Origin: Erysipelotrichaceae bacterium
Lineage (GTDB): Bacteria > Bacillota_I > Bacilli_A > Erysipelotrichales > Erysipelotrichaceae
Reading direction: 5' to 3'
DNA: 33,813 bases
Assembly: GCA_012523895.1 (NCBI GenBank)
Contig: JAAYSZ010000019.1
Coordinates: forward strand, 1-33,813
Positions 23,144 through 31,137 of the stretch are shown here, one piece after another (the first letter of the stretch is position 1; each line of letters begins with the position of its first letter). Both the position numbers and the translations under genes were made by a program. The notes below the pieces were generated by a model. That model searched no databases, was not told the DNA's origin, and saw nothing but the letters and a program-made list of their open reading frames with translations.

Positions 23144-24485
23144 TTTTAAAACCCCCAATCTTTTCCTTTAAAATATCTAAATGATATTTTGGAACTAGAT
23201 GTTCATCATTAAAATATTGATAAATATCATAATCATTTAATTTAGCATTATCTTCTGATAAGTATTTTTTATAAAGCAGTGGTAATTTATCACCTCTAAG
23301 TTTTATTGCTTTAGTAATAGCTACTACAACTTCATCTCTAGTGCCAACACATTCAAATGGTTTATTGTCTTTAATACCGCTTAATTCTTTAAGTGTTTCA
23401 TACATTTCTTCATCTTCTAACATATTAGTACCAAATATAGAAATTAATTTCTCATCACTCATATATGCAGATAACATTACATATACAAACAAACACTTAG
23501 CACATTTATTACACCAAACACCTTTTTTGCTACCAACATTACAGCTTCTAAAAACATTATGGTATTTTTTTAGCTGAGAAAATATATGAGTAATAATTAA
23601 TTCACTTAAAGGTCTAAGTAAAGAAAAATACTTAATTTCTTTTGTAATATATTTAGATACATATTCATTAAAATCAACTTCAAATTCATAGCTTTTTGAA
23701 TATTGATGATTAACTTCTTCATCTAAAATAGTAGATTCATTAGCACTAGCTTCATTAGATAAACAAACATATTTTTTCTGATAAATAATAGAAACTAGAA
23801 TGGAAGAAAAAGCTACAATAGCACTAAAAGGAGTGTGTCCATTTAAAAATCCTTGTGCATTTAAATCTAACATTCTTTGATCTAAAGTCCTTTTTACATT
23901 AATTAATTTATCTTTATATCCAGCACTATAACTTGCATTAATAGCTGATATTACATTATTTATTACATAAGCATCATTTTCATCAAATAAATCTTTTAAA
24001 ATCTCTAAGCTTACAAAGGAATCTTTTCCTCCTCCAACAGGAATTAAATTTCCTTTATATATATTATTGTTTTCTTCACCATCAATTTTAATATCACTAG
24101 TTTCAATTTCCATAAAACTATCTATATCAGCTTTTATATTATTAATATAGAAAAATTCACCTAAACCATAGAAGTATTGTTTTTTCCACCAATTTATTTG
24201 ATATTCATCTAAAAATGAAGGTTTAATCAAAACATTTGGACTACAAGTTATCTTCCAATAACTTACTAATTCAACCATACCTAAAGAAAAAACAGTTTCT
24301 TTAAAATTTTTATATTTAGAATAAGTATTTTTATCTTTCTTTTTTATTGTCCAAGTAGGATTAAAAAAACTTAAACCAACTATTTCAAAATCATATATAA
24401 TCCTTATTTCATTATCATCTTCATATATATTAAATCCATGATAAACAAAATTTGGATATTTTTCTCTAAACAATTTATATTTCAT
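23133..24485 (-). CDS. murL: MurL-like UDP-MurNAc-L-Ala-L-Glu epimerase
   Basis: A 450-residue protein with a PP-loop-like GGGKDS at 151-156, NEASANES at 244-251, HQYSKSYEFEVDF near 260, LLRPLSELIITHIF near 289, and a four-cysteine site C315/C325/C328/C331 in the FRSCNVG...WCNKCAKC region. This combination fits MurL, which epimerises the terminal L-Glu of UDP-MurNAc-L-Ala-L-Glu to D-Glu, as described in Xanthomonas oryzae. The ten-base overlap with murD supports the assignment. I recognise the family from these motifs and context, without an alignment. The start is ATG 24485 with GGAG six bases upstream; an ATG at 24497 lies at the predicted transcript end. It begins the murL-murD-recJ-apt run and is divergent from the alcohol dehydrogenase. 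Confidence 0.8.
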   Translation of the reverse strand: MKYKLFREKYPNFVYHGFNIYEDDNEIRIIYDFEIVGLSFFNPTWTIKKKDKNTYSKYKNFKETVFSLGMVELVSYWKITCSPNVLIKPSFLDEYQINWWKKQYFYGLGEFFYINNIKADIDSFMEIETSDIKIDGEENNNIYKGNLIPVGGGKDSFVSLEILKDLFDENDAYVINNVISAINASYSAGYKDKLINVKRTLDQRMLDLNAQGFLNGHTPFSAIVAFSSILVSIIYQKKYVCLSNEASANESTILDEEVNHQYSKSYEFEVDFNEYVSKYITKEIKYFSLLRPLSELIITHIFSQLKKYHNVFRSCNVGSKKGVWCNKCAKCLFVYVMLSAYMSDEKLISIFGTNMLEDEEMYETLKELSGIKDNKPFECVGTRDEVVVAITKAIKLRGDKLPLLYKKYLSEDNAKLNDYDIYQYFNDEHLVPKYHLDILKEKIGGFKNVK

Positions 24486-24504
24486 ATTTGACTCCATCTA
24501 CATA

Positions 24505-24533
24505 ATTATACAATAAATTTTATATGATATTAT
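24505..24533. promoter_or_regulatory. Divergent promoter pair, murL and alcohol dehydrogenase
   Basis: A minus-strand -10 TATAAT (plus 24505-24510) would start the murL transcript near 24498. A plus-strand -10 TATTAT (24528-24533) would start the dehydrogenase transcript near 24540. The two elements lie 17 bases apart, so each occupies the other's -35 position and the promoters may compete. Neither has a consensus -35. Confidence 0.4.
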
Positions 24534-24556
24534 AGAAATATACTTGGAGGATGATT

Positions 24557-25714
24557 ATGCAAAATTTTACATATTATGCACCTACTAAAATTATATTTGG
24601 TAAAGATGCGATTAATAATTTAGAAAACGAAATAAAAAAATTTGGAATAAATATTCTTTTAACATACGGAAAAGGTAGTATCAAAAAAAGTGGTATTTAT
24701 GATGATGTATTAAATTTATTAAGAGATTATAACATTTATGAATTAAGTAATATTGAACCAAATCCTAAAATTGAATCAGTAAGAGAAGGAGTTAAACTTT
24801 GTAGAGAAAATAATATAGATGTTATTTTAGCAGTTGGAGGAGGATCAGTAATAGATTGTTCAAAAGTTATTGCGGCAGGATACTATTATGAAAATGATCC
24901 TTGGGATTTAGTAATAGACTCTAATCTAATAAAAAAAGCTCTTCCAATAGTAACCATACTAACACTAGCAGCAACTTCTTCAGAAATGAATAAAACTGCA
25001 GTAATATCAAATATGGATTTAAATATTAAAAAAGGAACAAGAGCTGATGCTATGATTCCAAAAGTATCAATATTAGACCCAACATATACCTATAGTGTTC
25101 CAGCCATTCAAACTGCATCAGGTACCGCAGATATAATGTCACATATATTAGAAAACTATTTCCAAAAAGATAAGAACACTGATGTACCTGATAGAATATC
25201 AGAGGGTTTATTAAAAACACTAATTAAATATACACCTATAGCATTAAAAGAGCCTAATAACTATAATGCAAGAAGTAATATAATGTGGGCAAGCTCATTA
25301 GCACATAATGGTTTAACTGCAGTAGGAAAATCTGGATCATGGACATGTCATCCTATTGAGCATGAATTAAGTGCATATTACGATATAACTCATGGTGTAG
25401 GTCTTGCAATAATTACAGTACCTTGGATGAAATATGTTTTAAATGATGATACAGTAGATAAATTTGCAATGTATGCAAAAAATGTATTTAATATTGAAGA
25501 TAAAGATAAATATAAACAAGCTACAAAAGGTATAGAAGCAACTGCAGATTTCTTTAAGTCTATTGGACTTCCATCTAAATTAAGTGAAGTTGGAATAGAT
25601 GATAGCAAATTAAGATTAATGGCAGATATGGCATATAAACATGGAAGTATGAAAAATGCTTATGTTCCACTTACTAATGATGATATTTACAATATTTTGT
25701 TAGCTTGTAAATAA
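24557..25714 (+). CDS. Iron-containing alcohol dehydrogenase (butanol dehydrogenase-like)
   Basis: A 385-residue group III alcohol dehydrogenase reducing aldehydes with NAD(P)H. GGGSVID (94-100) is the dinucleotide-binding motif. The metal ligands are D192 and H196 in SGTADIMSHILE, and H265 and H279 in CHPIEHELSAYYDITHG; the 14-residue spacing matches the family. Length and the WDLV segment near 116 fit the YugJ/BdhA branch, so butyraldehyde or acetaldehyde is a plausible substrate, but specificity is not proven. The second ATG (24557) is chosen because GGAGG at 24546-24550 abuts the first. It stands alone on the plus strand, and a plus-strand terminator lies about 150 bases downstream. Confidence 0.92.
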   Translation: MQNFTYYAPTKIIFGKDAINNLENEIKKFGINILLTYGKGSIKKSGIYDDVLNLLRDYNIYELSNIEPNPKIESVREGVKLCRENNIDVILAVGGGSVIDCSKVIAAGYYYENDPWDLVIDSNLIKKALPIVTILTLAATSSEMNKTAVISNMDLNIKKGTRADAMIPKVSILDPTYTYSVPAIQTASGTADIMSHILENYFQKDKNTDVPDRISEGLLKTLIKYTPIALKEPNNYNARSNIMWASSLAHNGLTAVGKSGSWTCHPIEHELSAYYDITHGVGLAIITVPWMKYVLNDDTVDKFAMYAKNVFNIEDKDKYKQATKGIEATADFFKSIGLPSKLSEVGIDDSKLRLMADMAYKHGSMKNAYVPLTNDDIYNILLACK

Positions 25715-25816
25715 CATTTAAATATATAAGTTAACATTTATGTATAAAAATGATATCAATCTTCTTTTATTTGTATATAAAATATTACAATTATGCAAGT
25801 AGTAGTTATGGAGAAA

Positions 25817-25844
25817 TTGACAATTAATAGAGTGTTATTAAGAT
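25817..25844 (+). promoter_or_regulatory. Promoter-like element just upstream of a terminator
   Basis: A consensus -35 TTGACA (25817-25822) is followed after 16 bases by TAAGAT (25839-25844), four of six matches. A transcript from about 25851 would meet the terminator within 40-50 bases. It may be chance in AT-rich sequence or a tiny RNA. Confidence 0.25.
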
Positions 25845-25863
25845 TTATATTTAACTTAAAGAG

Positions 25864-25900
25864 TGAATCTATACATTATATAGATTCATTTTTTATTTTT
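25864..25900 (+). terminator. Intrinsic terminator downstream of the alcohol dehydrogenase
   Basis: A 10-bp perfect stem (TGAATCTATA 25864-25873, TATAGATTCA 25879-25888), five-base loop, then a long T-rich tail. It is about 150 bases after the dehydrogenase stop codon. Confidence 0.85.
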
Positions 25901-26062
25901 TTTATATTGCCTATTCAAATATCGAATAATTAATATTTAGAATATCTTTTATGTAAAACAATTAAATCATATTGTTTCTTTATATATACAATATGAATAT
26001 CATTAATATTTTTATTACAACACCTAAAGAAATATAAATTTACATAGTATATATTTTTTTAT

Positions 26063-26111
26063 TCAATTAAAAACAAAGTGACAATCACTTATAGTAAACG
26101 CCACTTTGTTT
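26063..26111 (-). terminator. Intrinsic terminator of cstA
   Basis: A 10-bp stem (AAACAAAGTG 26071-26080, CACTTTGTTT 26102-26111) around a 21-base loop, with GTG-ACAAT-CAC as a possible inner hairpin. A minus-strand TTTTT tail follows. It lies about 40 bases beyond the cstA stop codon. Confidence 0.7.
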
Positions 26112-26152
26112 AATTGTTTATTTAATACTTTATAATCTAAATCTTAAAAATA

Positions 26153-27670
26153 TTATTTAGCATCTTCTGCTAGGATAATTTCTTTTCTACTATCTGCAAT
26201 TTTCATTACAAAGAAATAATATAATGCTGCACATACTACACCAATAATATAGCTTACAGTATATACTTGTGGTCCACCTTCAACTTGTAAACCTAATAGA
26301 ACTTCAATGTTAAGTCCAATTGGCGCATGAGCAATAAAGCTCATAACTATAAATGTATAGAATATACCAGGAATAAATGAAATCCAGTAATTTCTACCAT
26401 TTACCTTTAGATATACAGTAATAAATGCTAATGCAAATACTGCTACAAACTGATTAGTAAATCCAAAGTATCTCCATAATAAGTTAAATCCACCTGCATT
26501 AGTTTTAGCAAAGAATAAAATTAATAATGCTGGAACAAATATAACTAAAGAAAGTCCAATTCTTTTCTTAGGGTCTGCTTGATCAATTTTGAATGTTTCA
26601 GCAAAGATAAGTCTCATCGCACGGAAAGCTGTATCTCCTGAAGTAATAGGAAGTACAATAACACCAATTATAGCAAGTAATCCACCAATGTTCCCCATAA
26701 AATGTCTTGAAATAATTCCAACCATTGGAGTTGCTCCAATTGCAAATGCTTCTGCACCTTGAGTTTGAGCTAGCAAGTTATATAATGCCATTCCTCCACC
26801 TGCCCAGCACATTGCGATAAAACCTTCAACAAGCATCATGTAATAGAAAGTTTGCTTTCCTTCTTTTTCGTTTCCTACAGTTCTTGAAATAAGTGTAGCT
26901 TGAGAACCATGGAATCCTGACATAATACCACAAGCAACTGTTATAAAGAATGCTGGTATAAATATTTGTCCTGTTGGATGAGCATCAAACAATCCAAATT
27001 TAGCACCTTCTGTAAATGCATGAAGTCCTGCTCCGCCACTTGCAATAATACCAATAAATATTCCAACAGCACTAACAATTAAAAATGCACCAAATATAGG
27101 ATAAATTCTTCCTATAATTGCATCAATAGGGAATAAAGTTGCTGCTAAATAATATAAGAAAATAATTCCATATACTACCCAAACTGCTGATGAAGATACA
27201 TCTAACCCCATAATATCTCTTACTATTAAATCACCAGGAGTATAAACAAAAACAACACCAGTAAGTAATAATAAGATTGTAATAATTACGTTATAAAACT
27301 TTTGAACACCACCACCTAAATATTTATTAATTAAATTAGGAATTTGTGCTCCACCATTTCTCATAGATATCATACCTACAAAATAGTCATGTAGTGATCC
27401 TGCAAGAACACAGCCAAGCGGAATTGTAATAAACGCTATAGGTCCAAACAATATACCTTGAATAGGTCCAAGAACCGGACCAGTACCAGCGATGTTAAGA
27501 AGCTCTATAAGCATGTTTTTCCAAGCTGGCATTTCTACATAGTCTACACCATCTGCTAAAGCAACTGCAGGAGTTTCTCTATCATCAGGCCCAAAAACTT
27601 TTTCAACGTATGAACCATAAGCCCAACCGCCAATAACAAGTATTCCAATACCTATTAAAAATAATACCAT
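26153..27670 (-). CDS. cstA: CstA family carbon-starvation transporter (short form)
   Basis: A 505-residue membrane protein with about 13-14 helices. CstA hallmarks include the conserved N-terminal MPAWKNMLIELLNIAGTGPVLGPIQG region, AGSLHDYFVGMISMRNGG, ACGIMSGFHGSQATLISRT and LPITSGDTAFRAMRL. CstA proteins import pyruvate and/or peptides under carbon limitation. This is the 500-residue form, shorter than the 700-residue Escherichia coli CstA. ATG 27670 follows GGAGGAGG. The promoter carries a perfect cre palindrome overlapping the -35, so repression by CcpA when preferred sugar is present is the likely control. Together with nifJ it suggests pyruvate scavenging. Confidence 0.93.
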   Translation of the reverse strand: MVLFLIGIGILVIGGWAYGSYVEKVFGPDDRETPAVALADGVDYVEMPAWKNMLIELLNIAGTGPVLGPIQGILFGPIAFITIPLGCVLAGSLHDYFVGMISMRNGGAQIPNLINKYLGGGVQKFYNVIITILLLLTGVVFVYTPGDLIVRDIMGLDVSSSAVWVVYGIIFLYYLAATLFPIDAIIGRIYPIFGAFLIVSAVGIFIGIIASGGAGLHAFTEGAKFGLFDAHPTGQIFIPAFFITVACGIMSGFHGSQATLISRTVGNEKEGKQTFYYMMLVEGFIAMCWAGGGMALYNLLAQTQGAEAFAIGATPMVGIISRHFMGNIGGLLAIIGVIVLPITSGDTAFRAMRLIFAETFKIDQADPKKRIGLSLVIFVPALLILFFAKTNAGGFNLLWRYFGFTNQFVAVFALAFITVYLKVNGRNYWISFIPGIFYTFIVMSFIAHAPIGLNIEVLLGLQVEGGPQVYTVSYIIGVVCAALYYFFVMKIADSRKEIILAEDAK

Positions 27671-27729
27671 TTAATAATCCTCCTCCTTCTTTTAACTAGA
27701 ATATATACTCCCCTCTATATATTGTCTTA

Positions 27730-27758
27730 ATTGTATCTTTAATTGAAAACGTTTTCAA
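27730..27758 (-). promoter_or_regulatory. cstA promoter with perfect CcpA (cre) site on the -35
   Basis: Minus-strand -35 TTGAAA (plus 27753-27758), 17 bases, -10 TACAAT (27730-27735). The perfect palindrome TGAAAACGTTTTCA (27744-27757) matches the cre consensus and covers the -35 and part of the spacer, a repressing position. Confidence 0.85.
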
Positions 27759-27771
27759 GTTGTTTTAAGCA

Positions 27772-27805
27772 TAAAATTAAAAGACAAGAATTAGTCCTTG
27801 TCTTT
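27772..27805 (-). terminator. Intrinsic terminator of the EamA-HAD operon
   Basis: A 9-bp stem (AAAGACAAG 27780-27788, CTTGTCTTT 27797-27805), eight-base loop, then TTAATTTT on the minus strand. It lies 70 bases after the HAD phosphatase stop and upstream of the cstA promoter. Confidence 0.75.
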
Positions 27806-27874
27806 ATGTATTTTGATAAATTTCATATGTAAATATGTGAATATATAATCATATAATTAGAAATTATATTTTTC

Positions 27875-28603
27875 TTATATTAAATCTATATCATGAGGAT
27901 CAATTCTATAAATAACATCTTTTCTTTCAACAATAATTTTAATTTTATCCAATAACTCTTGTGTACTAGTAATTCTATTAATAAGTTCTCTTGTAGGATT
28001 TATTGCATAAGGATGTCCAACTCTACTAAGCATTAAAAAATCACCTGCAGTATCTCCATATGCATAACTTTTAGATAAATCAATATTATATTTCTCAACT
28101 AATTTATCAACTTCTTTATTTTTGCTTTCGCTATCACCCATTGGAAAGCTTTTACCTGTATAAATTCCATGTTCATCAGTTTCATAAACACTTCCTCTAT
28201 AATCATCAAATCCATGTTTTCTAGCCATCTCTCTTACAAGTTCAATTGGCGCTCCACTAATGGCAATTATTAAATTTCCTTCTGATTTATGGCGTTTTAT
28301 CTCATTTCTAGTAAATTGATACAATCTATCTCCCTTTTGCATTATTACAAGCCGTGCAATATGCTCAACATGTTCCTTACTTAATCCTAATGTAGTCTCT
28401 TTAAAAATCTTTACAATCTTTTGCATATATGAATCATAATCACCCTGTCTTCTATCCCACTTCATAAATGCAGGTCTAACTTCATCAGTCCACTTATTTT
28501 CAGCAACAAGCTCATGAGAAACAAACTTTTTAAAAAGTTCAGTCATTAATGTTTCTCTATAAAGTGTTCCATCTATATCAAAAAATGCAGCTGTTTTTTT
28601 CAT
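27875..28603 (-). CDS. HAD-IB family phosphatase (SerB-like)
   Basis: A 242-residue cytoplasmic haloacid-dehalogenase phosphatase. Motif I is FFDIDGTLY with nucleophile D9 and acid D11. Motif II is IAISGAP near 115, and motif III/IV is the YAYGDTAGDFLML segment near 185. The helical cap between 20 and 85 and the SGAP motif fit HAD subfamily IB, which includes phosphoserine phosphatase and CicA-like proteins. The substrate is unknown and no serine genes lie nearby. ATG 28603 overlaps the end of the EamA gene and has GGAG eight bases upstream; a GTG at 28612 lies inside that site. It is coupled to the EamA transporter. Confidence 0.87.
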   Translation of the reverse strand: MKKTAAFFDIDGTLYRETLMTELFKKFVSHELVAENKWTDEVRPAFMKWDRRQGDYDSYMQKIVKIFKETTLGLSKEHVEHIARLVIMQKGDRLYQFTRNEIKRHKSEGNLIIAISGAPIELVREMARKHGFDDYRGSVYETDEHGIYTGKSFPMGDSESKNKEVDKLVEKYNIDLSKSYAYGDTAGDFLMLSRVGHPYAINPTRELINRITSTQELLDKIKIIVERKDVIYRIDPHDIDLI

Positions 28604-28604
28604 A

Positions 28605-29474
28605 TCAATCACTCCTTAATTTAATATAATCATTTTCAATTAAAAACATCAATATGGCTACTCCAATTATTAGAAAATAACCAACTAAACTTAATAAATC
28701 AGGTATCTGATTAAATACAATAAAACCAATAATTGCAGAGTAAACAATCTGAGAATAATCAAAAACTGACAACTCTTTTGCTGGTGCATTTCTATATGCA
28801 ATTGATAAAGAAAACTGAGCTATAGTTGCCATTAAACCGGCAAGAAGCAAAAATATCAATTGCTTTAAACTCATAGGAGTCCATTTTAAAATTGTCATTG
28901 GTAAAGATACAAGTGTTGAAATAATAGAAAATCCTAAAACAATTAATGCATTAGGCATATTATGAATACCAAGTATTCTTACATAGGTATAAGCTAATCC
29001 TGCACTCATTCCACCAATCAACCCAATTAATGCCGCAAAAGAATTAAAACCAAATCCAGGCTTAATTATTAATAAAGCACCAAAAAAAGCAATTACTAAA
29101 GAAACTACCTGTATTTTTGATGGTTTTTCTTTTAATAACAAATAAGAAAATATTATCGCAAAAAATGGAGATAATTTATTTAACATATTTGCATCCGCAA
29201 GTATTAAATGATCTACTGCATAAAAATTACATAAAATTCCTATAGTACCTATAGTTGCCCTTTTTAATAAAATAATAAAATCATCCTTATTCATCTTATA
29301 GTTAACATTACTTCTAGAAAAAATAATAAATGATACAATTAAAGAAACTACATTTCTAAAGAAACTTTTCTGAAAAAACGGTAAGTCTCCAGTAGCTTTT
29401 ACAAACATATTCATAAGCGCAAAAAATAAAGCCGCTAATAATATAAATACAATTCCTTTTGTTTTTCTGTTCAT
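28605..29474 (-). CDS. EamA/DMT superfamily transporter
   Basis: A 289-residue membrane protein with ten predicted helices in two five-helix EamA repeats. The first opens KGIVFILLAALFFALMNMFVKATGD, and the repeat ends in LLLKEKPSKIQVVSL. The second repeat contains GLAYTYVRILG and FDYSQIVYSAIIGFIVFNQIPD. DMT proteins carry amino acids, nucleosides or other metabolites; this branch cannot be assigned to a substrate. ATG 29474 follows a GAGG site. A minus-strand promoter-like pair (TTGATT at plus 29518-29523, 16 bases, TAGAAT at 29496-29501) precedes it, divergent from the sugar kinase gene. Confidence 0.88.
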   Translation of the reverse strand: MNRKTKGIVFILLAALFFALMNMFVKATGDLPFFQKSFFRNVVSLIVSFIIFSRSNVNYKMNKDDFIILLKRATIGTIGILCNFYAVDHLILADANMLNKLSPFFAIIFSYLLLKEKPSKIQVVSLVIAFFGALLIIKPGFGFNSFAALIGLIGGMSAGLAYTYVRILGIHNMPNALIVLGFSIISTLVSLPMTILKWTPMSLKQLIFLLLAGLMATIAQFSLSIAYRNAPAKELSVFDYSQIVYSAIIGFIVFNQIPDLLSLVGYFLIIGVAILMFLIENDYIKLRSD

Positions 29475-29537
29475 ATATACCTCAAACTAACTATAATTCT
29501 AAATCAACTAAATATAAAATCAAGAAGGAGAAAACCT

Positions 29538-30467
29538 ATGATAATTACAGTAACTCTTAATCCAGCTATAGATAAAACAAGTTATATAGATAAACTAAAA
29601 ATAAATTCATTAAATAGAATAAATAAATTAAAAATAGAAATTGGCGGAAAAGGAATAAATGTATCAAAAACTTTAAAAACTCTAAATGAAGAAAGCATTT
29701 GTTTAGGTTTTATTGGAGGTTATACCGGAAACTTAATTAAAGAACAATTAGATTTATTAGATATCAAACATTCCTTTACAAATGTAAAAGAAAATACAAG
29801 AGTAAACTTAAAAATATTTGATAATAATTTTAATCTGACAGAAATCAATGAACCAGGACCAATTATTTCTATAGATGATATCAATGATTTAACAAACAAA
29901 TTAGAAACAATACTTAAAAAAGATGACATTCTAATTTTATCTGGAAGTGCAAGTTCTAGTATAGACACAAACATATATCAAAAACTATCTAAAATAGCCT
30001 TTTTAAAGCAATCCACTACTATTTTAGATGCAGATGGGGAATTGTTAGCTAATGGTTTAAAAGGCCCTATTAGCGTATTAAAACCAAACAAATTTGAATT
30101 ATGTACATACTTAAATCTTCCTTTAGATACAGATAATAATACACTTTTAAAACTATCTAAATCTTTACTAAATGAAAACCTTAAACTTATTGTTTTAAGT
30201 TTAGGAGAAAACGGATCTTTTTTTATTATGGAAAATGAAATATATAAAGTAGATAAAATAGATACAACTATTGTATCTACAGTTGGTGCTGGTGATGCTA
30301 TGGTGGCTGGTATAGCCTATGGGTTACATAATAACCTTCCACTTGTAGAAACTATAAAATTAAGCACTGCTTGTGCAACTGCAAGCATAAAAAAAGAAAT
30401 AGGTAAACCTATTAATTTAGATGAAATAAATAAAATAAAACCATTAGTTAAGTACTATAAATTATAA
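29538..30467 (+). CDS. PfkB family hexose kinase, 1-phosphofructokinase/tagatose-6-phosphate kinase type
   Basis: A 309-residue ribokinase-fold sugar kinase. LNPAIDKT (7-14) is the start typical of the FruK/LacC group. GGKGINVS at 36-43 binds sugar, and GAGDAMVAG at 250-258 carries the catalytic base D253. It phosphorylates fructose-1-phosphate or a related hexose phosphate to the bisphosphate. No fruA/fruR or lac genes lie next to it, so the exact substrate is open. ATG 29538 follows AAGGAG. Its end overlaps the convergent membrane protein gene by 13 bases. Confidence 0.9.
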   Translation: MIITVTLNPAIDKTSYIDKLKINSLNRINKLKIEIGGKGINVSKTLKTLNEESICLGFIGGYTGNLIKEQLDLLDIKHSFTNVKENTRVNLKIFDNNFNLTEINEPGPIISIDDINDLTNKLETILKKDDILILSGSASSSIDTNIYQKLSKIAFLKQSTTILDADGELLANGLKGPISVLKPNKFELCTYLNLPLDTDNNTLLKLSKSLLNENLKLIVLSLGENGSFFIMENEIYKVDKIDTTIVSTVGAGDAMVAGIAYGLHNNLPLVETIKLSTACATASIKKEIGKPINLDEINKIKPLVKYYKL

Positions 30468-31054
30468 TACTTATCAATATAGTTATAAATAAATATATCG
30501 GAATATAAATATATTGTTAAAAGTAAAGGAATAATAACCATTAAAAACATTGATATAACACTTAATAAGATATAGCCAGTGCTAGAATTAAGATTATGAG
30601 GATATCTATCTTCAGTTAAAATAATTAATACGACACCAAAAACTGTTGATATTAAAGTTATAACACTCATTATTTTAAATCTTAGTTTGAACCATTTTTG
30701 CTTATTTTTTAAACTTTCAAATATATTTGAATCTACTGTGATTATCTTATCTAAATATATACTCTTTGATTTAGATACAATTTTCTTAAAGATAAGTATC
30801 CATAATAATATAAATAAAATCAAACATAAAAAAGATAAAATGTTTATCATTGTATTAGGAACATTTAATATATTTAAATATTCTAATGCAACTATGAATA
30901 ATACAGATATTCCTAACATAAAAAAACTTATAATAAAAAGACCTATAAAAAAATATATACTTTTAACATTTTTAGAATATTCATAAAATTCTTCTACTGA
31001 TAATTTAATAGGTGTTTTTTTGTTACCATAAATATCTTTATTCTTTTCACTCAT
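30455..31054 (-). CDS. Unknown four-helix membrane protein
   Basis: A 199-residue protein I do not recognise. It has a short hydrophilic N-terminus, four hydrophobic helices (about 34-57, 67-89, 127-147 and 161-183), and a lysine-rich cytoplasmic-looking loop between helices 2 and 3 (about 90-125). The C-terminus is tyrosine rich. ATG 31054 lacks a Shine-Dalgarno; a TATTAT about 14 bases before it suggests a very short leader. It sits alone between the secDF terminator and the convergent sugar kinase. The open frame, length and helix pattern support a real gene; no function can be inferred. Confidence 0.65.
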   Translation of the reverse strand: MSEKNKDIYGNKKTPIKLSVEEFYEYSKNVKSIYFFIGLFIISFFMLGISVLFIVALEYLNILNVPNTMINILSFLCLILFILLWILIFKKIVSKSKSIYLDKIITVDSNIFESLKNKQKWFKLRFKIMSVITLISTVFGVVLIILTEDRYPHNLNSSTGYILLSVISMFLMVIIPLLLTIYLYSDIFIYNYIDKYYNL

Positions 31055-31111
31055 AAAATAAAATTAACATAATAATATAATTTAATAGTTATAAAAAAGT
31101 TAAATTAAAGT

Positions 31112-31137
31112 AAAAAACTATGTTTTCACATAGTTTT
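31112..31137 (-). terminator. Intrinsic terminator overlapping the secDF stop codon
   Basis: A 9-bp stem (AAAACTATG 31114-31122, CATAGTTTT 31129-31137) with six-base loop and a minus-strand T tail. The right arm includes part of the secDF stop codon (31138-31136). Confidence 0.8.

Larger units (their letters stand above)
25715..26152. other. 438-base gene-free gap between the dehydrogenase and cstA
   Basis: It contains a plus-strand promoter-like pair at 25817-25844, a strong plus-strand terminator at 25864-25900, an AT-rich inverted repeat (CATATTGT 25968-25975, ACAATATG 25988-25995) and the cstA terminator hairpin at 26071-26111. No convincing coding frame is seen. A 40-codon frame starting at 25808 runs through the terminator and has no ribosome binding site. 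Confidence 0.6.

Noticed and set aside
25968..25995. Inverted repeat CATATTGT/ACAATATG in the dehydrogenase-cstA gap.
   Set aside because: No promoter, gene start or T run is tied to it. Such repeats are common by chance in sequence this AT-rich.
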